DNA from: CAZFMJ01 sp964520045
GTDB lineage: Bacteria; Elusimicrobiota; Elusimicrobia; Elusimicrobiales; CAZFMJ01
Direction of reading: 5' to 3'
DNA: 64,000 nt
Assembly (NCBI GenBank): GCA_964520045.1
Contig: CAZFMJ010000005.1
Span: 1-64,000 of the forward strand
The notes under the pieces are model-generated. The model was not told the origin of the DNA. It searched no databases and saw only the letters and a program-made list of their open reading frames with translations. Positions 51,401 to 63,400 of this stretch are shown in pieces; the stretch's first letter is position 1; each line of letters starts with the position of its first letter. Made by a program: the position numbers and the translations under genes.

Positions 51401-54400
51401 TGCGGACGTAAACAGCCCCGACATCGGCAAACGGATGAAACGGCAAATCCCTTGCCGTGCCCGCTATGGAAACAAGCGGATTAACTGGAGACTTATACCC
51501 TTGGTCCGTAATATTCGTCACTGAAACGGTCGGAGCGGCCACGTCGTAGAGCCATTCTGCAATCGGGATATTCGTATCCTGCGTATTGTTGCTGGTATCT
51601 CTGCCTCTTGCCTCAATCTTATATACCGTATCCGGAGCCCATGAAGCGGGAAGAGCAGAATAACTCCATGTGGATGTGGCGGCGGAATATATTCCCGCGG
51701 GAGCGGTTACAGATTTCACCGTGGGGCTTGACCATGCTCCGTCCCAATACCATGTGTCGTTTCCTGAAAGGTAGCTTAAAGTTATGACCGCCTCTTTTAC
51801 TCCGCTGAAATCATCCGCTATTGTCCCCGAAGTTATGGAAAGCCCGCTTCTTTGGACGCCATGAAGGGGAAATAGTATTTCAGCGGTGGCGGAAGTTCTG
51901 TCAATTGAGATAATGCTGGACGACGCCCCCACTGAAAATACGTCCTGCGTATTGCCCGGATACGGCAGTGTATTGTCGATAGCCCTTGATAATATGAGAT
52001 ATTTCACGCTTTCCGGGGCATAAATGCCGAAAGGCACGGAAGCATATGTCCATGAGCCGGATGAAGCGCCGGAAAAAACCGCGTCTTTCCATAAAGGATG
52101 ACACGGAACCGACCACCAATTAGATCCGCTCCAGCACTCCAGCGTGTCAAGTCTTTGTATGGCAGTCTGCACATAAGTCGAATGATGTATGCCTGCGTCG
52201 GTAGACGCAAGCCCGTCGGTGGCCGTGCCCTGTATTACGGGGAAAGAACTCCCTCCTGAAAGATGTCCGGGCTGGGTTATATATGCGGTTGGAGAAGATC
52301 TGTCAATCACAAAAATTTGGCCTGGTTCATCCGCCTCATGATTATCTCCGTTATCGACCGCTCTCACGCTCACCCTGTATCTCCATGCCGGCTGCCAGGA
52401 CAGCGAAGCGGTTGAATAATTCCATGTGCCTGACGACGCGCCCGTAAAATTGACGGCCACCCAAGTTGACTGGTCGATAAACTGAGAGCCGCTCCAATAA
52501 AAATCCGTGAGCCCGCCCTCTGCCTGATCGGCGCCGAAATCCTTTATCTGCAGTTCCACCTTAGCTATGGAACCGAAAAGATTATTGTCGCCGGCAGTGC
52601 CTTCGATCAACGTTATGTTTCTATAAAATGCCGCGCTGGAAACCGCGGTAATAAATGAGGAAGGCGGCATTGTGTCGATCTTAAATCTCCGCGTCTTTGA
52701 GCTTTCGGTATTATTGCCTCCGTCCCCTGAAAGAACGCTGTCTTTGGCATACGCCTTCATCACATAATTTTTTTCCGTAATCCAGTTCAAAGCGCCGGTA
52801 GACCAGTAAATAGTCGTCTGCGGAGGCGCCGGATTTAAAGTAATGGTATTGGTGGAAAGTTCCGTGCATCCTGCTGCGGCCCAGTCATTGGTCTGCCAAT
52901 TCCAATATCGGTCCGCTCCGGGATCACAGCTTCCGCTTGCGTTTTCGTCTATAAAAACGCTCATCCAGACTTCATTCACTCCTGAAGAAGCGTCGCCCGA
53001 AGTGCCGGACAACTGTTCAAGCGGATGAGATGTACTATTGAACCCGGCGCCGTCGTAAGACGGAGTTGTTATATAAGTCACGGGCGCTGTTTTGTCAAAG
53101 GTGAAGGTTTTTGTCGTGAACACTACGTCCTGATTTTTTGCCTTATCCCTTGAATATGCGATTATCTGGTATTGGTGGTCCGTTTCCCATGAATCCGTAT
53201 AAGCCGGAAGACTTGAGCCGGATATGCTCCATGACGCGGGAGATCCGTCTGAAACAGCCAGTTCTCTGCTTGAGACGGACACCGACCACGTGGAACTCTG
53301 CACATTCCAGTATCGGCCTCCCAGAGTTATATCTCTTATGCGCGCATATACCGCCTCTTCTCCGCTTGCAAACGAAGTTCCGGAATTCGGGATATCATTT
53401 GCAGTGCCGTAAATGCTGGCAAGCGCTGAATAATAATCATTCACGGGATATTCCATGACCGTGTCGGGATATTTGGTGTCGAATATAAAACTCCGCGAGG
53501 ATACGCCTGCTTCAAATATGTTCTGCTCATTGCCCGCTTTATCCGAAGCCATGGCTGTGACGAGATATTTGTGCCCGCTGGCCCATTTTCCGGACATATT
53601 GACCGGATATGTCCATGAATCCGTGCCGCTGACAACTCCGAAACTGGAAGATTCAAGCGAAAAATTCTGAGCCGCGAAGCTCCAGTAAGTGGCGGAATAT
53701 GTCAAGTCCTGTATCTCTATCTTTATATTCTCCAATCCCACATCGTCCGCGGCGGTGCCGGCAATCGAAGAAAACGCCTTATATTCCGCGATCGAAGGGG
53801 CGGTTATTGTAGCCGTCGGCCTGACTGCGTCATAGGTGAATGTGGCGCCTCTTATATTAAACAGGGATTCCTGATTGCCCCCGCCGTAAGCGCTGTCAAA
53901 TCCCGAAGAAGTTATGTAATACGATGACGCTGAAGTTAAATCATCCGCTCCCGGCAGATATGAAGTTATGGACCATGAGCTCGAATATACGTTAACCTCT
54001 CCGGCGGAGGAATCGAAAGTATAATCTCCGGTCCATTTTATTATGGGTTTCCAGTGCTGGCCGGTTGAAATCTTTTTTATCTTCACCAGCACTCTGGAAA
54101 CAGTTCCCGAACTCTTGGGCGCGGACGGGAAATCAACCATCGTCCCTGAAATCTCGGAAAGAGAACTGATAAAACCTGAATTCGCGGGAACCGAAACTCC
54201 CGTCTGTGGCGCCGTTTTGTCATAAACCGTAGTGCCGGTGCCGAACTCAAGAGAATAATTTCCGGCCATATCCGCGGTTTTGGCGTTAAACTCGAAACTT
54301 TCCCCCTCATTGGCATTCAAATCAGCAAGAATTGCGCTTGAGGACACATACCATTTTGTCCAATTGGGAGATTCGGACGACACTGCCGTAAACCATGCAA

Positions 54401-57400
54401 GCTCCGCGTTCAGGGAAGTATCAGTCAGGTCAAAATCTTCCGTGCTTGGATTCCAGAACGAAGCGCCCCCTGTAACCCGCTTTAGCCGCACTTTGACCGT
54501 GTCCAGTTTGCCGGGAGAACCGTCAAACGCGGTCCCTCTCAATTCTGAAAGGTCCTTTGCTCTGGGATAAGAAGGCCTAGTCATCTTTACGGTAGGCGTG
54601 GAAGAATCAAAGGTAAACGATAAAGAGCTTACTTCTAAATCATAGACCTGCTGCACTTTCCCGGACAAATCCGTTGCCTGAGCCAGCGCAAGATATTTTT
54701 TGCCGTTTTCAAATGCAATATCCACGTTCCAGTCGCCGACGTCTCCGCCGGCCTTAAAGAAATTCGGGCATACCGCGGTAAACCCGTATCCCGGCCCGTA
54801 ACAGCTGGCTCCCAATCCGGCGTTTGACGATACGGAAACCGCTATTGTTGAAACTCCCACTGTGTCCGAAGAATACCCCTGTATCAAAGACTGCGCCTTA
54901 ATATGCTGGCCGTTTAACGGAGAAGAGATGAATGCGGTGGGATATTCGTCGTCATATGTGAATGTGAAAGTCTGATACCGCACGTTATAAGGCTGCGCCC
55001 TGTCTTTGATCCTTGCGCTTAATGTATAGACATGTCCGTCGAGCATTGAAGAGTCGGACGGTCTCTGCCATGACCATGTGTCGGGATTGCCGTAGTTATA
55101 GGTGGCCGTTGATTCGTAAAGAGAAGAAGCTCTGTTAAATCCATTGCTCCCGTTCCACCAGCTTCCGCCTGCTCCGCCTGCGCTGGATACTGCGATTTCA
55201 ATCAATCCTATGCCCGCGGGGCTGTCGACGGCGGTGCCTGAAACAAGTTCCTGTTCATCGCTCAGATAACCTCCGTTATAAGGCGTTGTCAAAGCCGCCG
55301 TGCCGGCCAGCAGGTCAAACACAAAGCTTACGCTGTCTTTGTTTACTTCAAACCCGGTCTCCGCGTTATGCACGCTGTCTTCGCCTTTCGCGCTCAAAAC
55401 ATACCGCTTGTCATGCTCCCATACCGGCACATTGCTGTATCCCCAGCCGGGGCTCGTGCTTATCCAGGTATTGACGTCATCCACCCACTGCGTGCCCGTC
55501 CAATACGAAGTCGGCTCAGTCAGCCGCTGCAGCCTCAAATAAACCGTACTAACACCCGCTTGTATAACACCCGCAGGCATATCGGCGCTCGTCCCGCCTA
55601 TATACGCCAGCGCGCTATACGTGCTTAAGCTTACAGGCGTAATAACCCCGCTTACTGGCGACGAAAAATCTACGCTGAACGTGCTCCCGCGCACATAAAA
55701 CGGCTCCTGATTGCCCCCGCCGTCGGCGCTGTCAAACCCCGAAGATGTTATGTAATAAGAAGTGCCTGTGGGCAGTTTGTCCGGTATCGGCGGCAAGCTA
55801 TCCGACAAAATCGTCCATGAGTCCGGATGAACCTTGACGTAATCGTCTTCCGACTTCATATTGTATACCGCCGGCTGCCAATCGCCTGCAAGCGGGCTCC
55901 AGTATTTGCCGTCGCTGAACCGCTGCAATCTTACCCAAACTTCGTCCACAGTGCCGAGATTGAGCCCGCTGTCTGTCTTTTCAAACAACGTTCCGGATAT
56001 CTGCGAGAGGGAACTGACATAGATATTGCTTCCGGCCTGCGGAAATATAAGCGATGTCTCAGGGGGAGTGTTGTCGAAAACGGTCGTAGAAGTGGAATAC
56101 ATCACCCTCCCGGAATCGTCGTACGCTCTCGCATTTATTTCATACTCTCTTCCGCTTTCCAGATCGTTTACAAGCGAGGCTGAAGAAACAAACCACTTTG
56201 TCCACGCGGGCGATTCGGTATCGGTGGAAGCCGCCGTAAACCACGCCTGTTCCATCTGAGACGGCGCAAGGTCAAATCCGTAATTTGAATTTACCGCCTG
56301 ATTTGCGTCCCAATAGGAAAGAGCCAAAACCCGTTTCACCCGCATTTCCACTTTTGTAAGAACGCCGGGCGAATTGTCGTTCGCGGTGCCGGAGATGATT
56401 TCCAAACTCTTTGAGCGGATGGCTGATAAATCCGAAGGCTTTATAATATTTATTGTCGGACTGGACTTATCCAGTATAAAAGTAAACGATGAAACCGGCG
56501 TTGAGAAATTATCGGCATTGTCTTTGGCCCTCGCCATTACGAGGTATTTGACCCCGTCCTGCCAGCTGGGGGAAGAATCAGTAAGCGCCCATGCTCCCCC
56601 GTCCGTAGTGGTGGATGCGGTTATCCAGCCGCTGGTTCCGGAAGTGCTGAAATTAACGTCTTCAATATTGAAGTTGCTCCCGTCCCACCAGTATCCCGAT
56701 CCGTCGGGATTGTCGCGTATGGCTATCTTTACTTCATGTAACTGCGATTTTCTTCCATTGGCGCCGTCGCCCGCGGTTCCTCTGACCGCAGGCACGGACG
56801 ATTCAAATTTATAATTCGGCTCAAGTATCCTGGCCGTAGGCGTGCTGGAATCCCATGTGAAATACCGCGTTGTCCAATCCGAAAGATTGCCCGCCGAATC
56901 CAATGCCCTCGAATTAACGGTCATCTGCTTATTGTCGCCCCAGTCCAGACTCGGCTTGGCAAGCGACCACGGGGCTGAACCCGAAGCCACATTCCATGTT
57001 TCAGAATCCGACACCCATCCGTTCTGTGACGCTTTCCAGTAGGGAAGTCCGCCCGCTTCGCTTCTGTAAATACGCACAAACACTGTCTGAACACCGGTAA
57101 ACGCATGAGACGGCGCGTCCCCCGAGGTGCCGGATATATAATCCAGCGGCTTAAGAGGGCCGAAATATTTGTAATCAGCATCCAGCGGGGACACAAAACT
57201 GCTGGAAGGATTTTCACGATCCATAAGCCATGTTATCAGCGAACCGGCGACCTGAGTGCTCTTGCTTATGTCGACGCCTCTCGCGCGTATGCTGTACTGC
57301 CTGCCGGAGACATACGGGCCGGTAGTCCAGGAAGAAGGAAGATTTGTATAAGCCCATGTGGTGTTTTTTGATCCCGGATTTGCCACCGGCGTGGTTATTT

Positions 57401-60400
57401 CAACCTCTGAAGCATAAAAATCGGTTTCATTCCAATAATACGTCGTCGATCCGTCAAGATAAGAAATCCGCAGAAGGACCTTGTCCGCGCCGGAATAATC
57501 ATCCGTAATCGTTCCTGAAGCGACAACAACCTGCCTTCTGGCGGATTTATCCGAAGGAATTGTTACGACGGCTTCTGCAGGCACCCAGTCGACAGCGAAT
57601 GTGTTGGAGGATTCGCCTGTATTAAAAATAGTCTGCTGGTTTCCTGCACGGTCGGTTCCGCTTGAAACGACAAGATATGATAATCCGCTCTGTCCGCCGG
57701 TGGATATCGTAAGAGACCATGTGCCGGAAGAATATCCGACAAAAACCGCGTCGTTGAATTTTATCGTATCCGAAGAATCCCATGCCCTTGTCGTTTCGTT
57801 CCAATATTTATAATTATCCAGCCTGCGTATCGCCACGGAAATGCCGTCCGGATCTATTCCCGCATCCGCCTGCGTCATACCGTCGATCGCCGTGCCTGTA
57901 ATAGCGGGGAAAGCCTTGAATCCCGAACCGTCTCCGGGCTCATAGATATATGTTTGCGGACCGGTGATATCCATTGTTACAGCCGGACCGTCGCTGGGAG
58001 TTTCGGTATTTCCCGCAGAATCCACAGCCTTAACATAAATCTTATATTTTCTGGATTCTGTCCAGTTTACTCCCGAGTAATTCCATGTTCCCGAAGACCC
58101 TCCCGCAAAATTAACCGCCACCCATGTGGAACCCAAAACCGAGCAGGTCACAAAAGCGCCTCCGCCCCAGCAGGTATCATCATCCCCTCCTGCGCTGAAA
58201 TCGGGGCCATAATCTACGACCTGCAGTTTGACTGAAGAAAGCTGCGACACCATATCTTTATCCTCTACGGTTCCTTCAATTACGGAAAGCGGATTGGAAC
58301 CGGAAAAGGACTGGCCATTGACAGGAAAGGTAACTGTCGATGCCGGCGGATCAATATCTATAGTGAACATTCTCTGCTTTACGGATTCGATATTTTCTCC
58401 GCCCCTGTCTGCTGTTACTGCATCCTTTGCAAATACCCTTAACACATACTGCTTTCCCGACGTCCACGTGCTTGAGTCAAAGAAAACATCCCATGCCGCG
58501 GTATTGGCCGGAAGGCTAATTGAAAAATGAGGCGTAATTGTGGATGTACCGGCCTCGCTCGTATTATTAAATTGTTTCTGCGGCCAGTTGTAATACCTGT
58601 CTCCGTTCCCCGATTCAAAAATATTATTCTTATTTTCGTCCAGAAACAATGAAACCTGCATCTGCGCTACTCCGGCTGTCGGATCATACGCGGTGCCGTA
58701 AAGGCTGATAAGCGGATTAGTCTGCGAATTAAATCCGTCTCCGTCCTGCGCCGGCCTGGCTATAACCGTATTGGGAGCAGTATTGTCGAACTTGAACGTA
58801 TGGGTCGTATAATCCACATTAAGATTTTTTGCCTTGTCCCGGGCATACGCGATTATTTCATATTCATGCCCGCTTTCCCATGAATCGGCGTAATTCGGCA
58901 GACTGGAACCGGATATCGACCACTCGGCAGGGGCGCTGTCCGCCGCGGTTATCTCCCTGCTTGACATAATAACCGTCCATGTGGCGCTTTGGACGTTCCA
59001 ATATTTCCCGCCAAGCGTCAAATCCCTTATCCGTATGAACACTGATTCTTCTCCGCTTGCATAAGGCGCGCCTGAATCCGCAATATCATTGGCTGTCCCC
59101 GAACTTATATCAAGAGTTGAATAGATATCTTCCTCCGCGGGAACGTCTCCGGGCGTTATAATCACGGTGTCCGGCTTTTTCGTATCGTATATGAATGTTC
59201 GCGACGAAACGCCGGTAAAAAATGTATCTTGCGTATTTTTGGCCTTATCGGAAGCCCTTGAAACGGCCAGATATTTATGGCCGCTCTGCCACCTGCCTTC
59301 CATATTGACCTTGTCATAGCTCCATGCTCCGAACCCGCTTACCGCGCCGTAGCTCGAAGATTCAAGAGAAAAATTTTCCTGCTCAAAACTCCAATACGTG
59401 GCCGGATACGTAAGATCCTGCAGTAAGATCTCAACCTTGTCGCCGGAAACATCATCAACCGCCGTCCCCTGTATAAGCGCCAATGAATTATGATAGGCAA
59501 GATACGGCGCGTTTATCACAGCCGTCGACCTAACGTTATCATATGTAAATGTGGAAATTCTCGACATATACCCGCTTTCAACCATTCCCGAAGCATCGGA
59601 AGAACGAACCACCACATAATAGGATGTGCCCTGCTCCAAATCCGCGGAAGTTATTCTTCCCTGTCCGTTAGAACTGTTAAAATAGCGCCACTGCGCGGTT
59701 GCGCTGCAGCTCGAGTTTATAACAATATTACTGGGATTGATGTCGGGGTCAAAATACGGAGTTTCCTGCACCTTTCCGAATTCGTGCGTAAATTCTATCC
59801 ACCACTGTCTACTGGAAAGATTTCTGACGGCTATTTCCATTTTATCTATGCACGAAATATTGGAAACGTCCGACGCCGTGCCCCATATGCCGTTTGCCGA
59901 ATCCCAGTCCGCGGCATTTATATATGAGTCTGCGGAAGGGAATGTGCTCACTGAAACAGGCGCATGAGTATCCCATACGAAGGTGGAATAAACTATTGTG
60001 AAATTGCCGGCGGTATCCGATGATTTAACATGAACGGAATACTGCCTGCCTTCTATTAAGCTTAATGTGGCCTGTGTTGTGGACCACTGCGTGTAATCTG
60101 ACTGCGAATCAGGCACAAACCACGCAGCCTCCGCCGGAAGCTGCGCAACAGGCTTAAAAACCCCGTCTCCCACATGCCACCAGCCTATTTCAGGAGTGTT
60201 CTGCCTTATGCGCGTCCAAACTTTATAAATCCGGCCTGCGGCGTTTGTGACGCTGCCGGTAGTGTCATCGGCAGTGCCTTTGATAATCGGCAGATATGAT
60301 TCACGCGCCGAATCGGGATTGAGTATTGATACGGTGGGAGATGAAGTATCCGTATACCACCTGAATGTTACCGACGGAAATCCTCCCAAAATAACTTGGC

Positions 60401-63400
60401 TGTTCTGGGCATTATCTTTGGCGTAAGCGTAAAGAGTATACGTAGAGCCGTCAGCCAGTTTGGACAGCAAAGCGCTTGAAGCCGCGCTTGACCAGTACAC
60501 GCTGAGGCCGTTTCCTGTCCCGCCTGAGGCCGTAAAATAAACCGTAGTTGCTGAAATAAAATCAAGGCCTGAGAAATAATTTGTATTAGGCGGCGCCATG
60601 GATTGTTTTAAGGCAAATTTAACTTCTTCAAGTCCAGACAAATCTCCGCCTGCCGTGCCTTCCATTAAGCTCAAATCCCTTACGAGTCCCGTTCCTGCCG
60701 CCGGCATGCTTATAGCGCAACTGGGCGGAGTGGTGTCTATTATCACGTCCGCAACGGTTAAAATATTTCCGGTATTGGCGGTAGGAACGGCTCCATCCCT
60801 GCCTTTCACTTTTATCTTGTAATTTTTATCTGACAGCCAAGCGCCGGCCAGAAACCCGCCGTCGTCATATATCCAAGTCCCGGAAGACGGGCTTAATGCT
60901 GTATAATCCCCCGAATCAGGATTAAACCAGTCATTTGACGTAACTGTATAAGAGCTGAAATACCCGTTGCTTCCGTAATAATAATATGTGTCATTGTTTT
61001 CGAGATACGATATCTGCACCTCTACATTTCCGCTTCCGGCTATGCCCGCGTTGTTGCTGTAAAGCGAATCGTCTATGGTTCCGTTTACCGAAGAGGGGGT
61101 GCTGTTTATTCTGTCGCCGTTTGATATGTTTGTGACAAGCGCATCAGGTCCGGAATGGTCGAACGTTATTGTTTTCGATGAACCCAGGGCCGGAGTAAAT
61201 CCCGTCTGAATAAGGCCCGCTTTATCCTGCGTTTCGATCCAGAGACTGTATTTTTTGTTATTGGAAGCCGAAGTGTTGAATTCGGGAGGCAGTGCTGAGA
61301 ATGTCCATGAAGATCTGAAAACCGTAACTTCTGTTGACGTCACAACGTCCGCCTGTCCCCAATTTAAGCCGTTCCAATATTGATTGGTGCTGTGCTTGTG
61401 TATATAAAGCCGCGCCTTTGCGACGGGCAGGAAATTATCCTCAATAGTTCCGGAAGCTATGCTTAAACCGGAATGTATGCCGCCATGCGCGAATGAAGTT
61501 ATAGTGCCGGTGGGCAAAGCTACGTCAAAATATAAGGTTTTGCCCGCAGGGGTAGGATCTATATTTGAGTCGAATGAAGATCCTTCGCTGTCCAATGCAT
61601 TATCAAATGCTTTGGCCTGCAGTATGTATGTTTCATTGTTTGCCCATGCAACGGTAGGCTTATTGACCACAAATGTCCATGAAGAGCTCCACCAGACCGC
61701 CTCGTTCTTGCCCCAGCTGTTTGCGTCGGTCGTCCATGTGGAACCTGTATTTTCATAATACTTGCTGTCCGACCTCTGAATCAAAAACTGGACCTTCTTT
61801 ATTCCGCTGGCATTTGACCCCTGCACGAGCGGGTCAAGAGCGGTGCCTGTAAGTTCGTTCAGATCGCTGTAATAATCAACCGCCTCGCTTGGATATTCAA
61901 AAAAGGTATTGGGCGTCACCGTATCGATTCTTACTTCTTTGGCAGGCGGGGAAGGTTCGTCTATCTGGGAACTGTTTTTGCCTATCGATCGCACCGTGTA
62001 AGACGAACCGTCTATCCATTCAGGCAAATCTCTGTCCATGCTAGGCGTATAATCCCAGCTGACTCCCCCCAGAAATACCGCCGTGGCGGTTGTGCTCGGA
62101 GCCCAATAACCATTGCCGCTGCCTGCGGGATCATACCAATAATCGCCGTTGGATTTGCGGGAAATTTCTACCTTTACGCTTACCGTTTTATCATTCGCAG
62201 TGCCCTCTAAATAAGTAAGATTTTTGTAATACTGCACCTGTGTTTCCTGAGGGGGACCTTTGGGAACCCGTATTATGGTCAGCGCATCCGGCGACCTGAA
62301 CAAAAATTGTCTAGATGAAGCCGCAATTTGATAGTTGTCCGCCAAATCAACAGCGGACGACCTTACTACGTAGTAGCATTCATTCGTAAAATTGACTCCT
62401 GCGGTATCCATGCTCCAGACATTTGTGTCAGTGTTATAAACCGCAGGCAGCCATCTTTCACCGGACCAGCTTGTCCCCCCCTGCCAGTATTTGCTGTTGC
62501 ATTCATTGAAAACGCTTATATAAACATGTTTTATATCCGAAGTGGACGCATCTACCGCAGTTCCGCTTATCGACATCATTATGCTTTGAACGCTTCCATC
62601 CGGCAATGGCGGAATGTTTATTGCGGAAACAGGCGGAGTCTGATCATACATAATGCGGCTGTACTTATCGGCAAAATTTGAAATATTGCCGGCATAATCT
62701 TTTACGCGCACCTTAAATTTATACTCCCTGCCGTCAGGCTCCGAATCCCATCTTGCCCAGTATGTGGTGGAAATATTTACATTGTATGTCCATGAATCCT
62801 TGTAAACATCCGCTTCAAGGGACGGATACGGAGCCGATGCGGCCCATGTGCTGCCGTCCCAGAAATAACCGCCCGCAGGATCGTGTCCGGCAGTAACATC
62901 CTCTATTTCGATATACACCTTTTCAACACCCGCTTTCACATGTCCGCCTGCCGCATCGGAATCATTCATTGTCCCTGAAGCTATCGCTATAGCAATGAAA
63001 TAATTCGTTGCGGTAACGGAAAGCGAAAGTATTTGCAGGGTAGGCGTTGTGAAATCCACTATGAATGCCGCGGTAGTATACCCTGCCTCATAATTGGTAT
63101 ATGCCAGATAAGTATCTTTTGCATTATCTCTTGCCTGCGCCTGAATTTCATAGCGGTACCCTTCTGCAAAATGGCTGCGCTGCGTTTCGCTTAAAGTTTT
63201 ATACCACTTCTCCATATCCGGATTCGGGTTTCCCAGCGCAAGGTCAAAACTGTCTGAATTTCCCGCGCTGAAACTGGTAATCCAGTTATACCATTCGCGG
63301 GTATCGGTTGAATTAAGCCTGCTTATCCTTAAACCCACCTGCCTCACCCCGGAACCTCCGGCGCCGTCATAAGCGGTTCCAGACAGCGTATCAATAGAAT

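Noticed and set aside
33999..62681. Dozens of plus-strand open frames of 60-220 codons opposite the giant gene
   Set aside because: They lie inside one continuous minus-strand frame with clear domain repeats, lack ribosome sites and start at random places. They are shadows caused by the composition of the giant gene.
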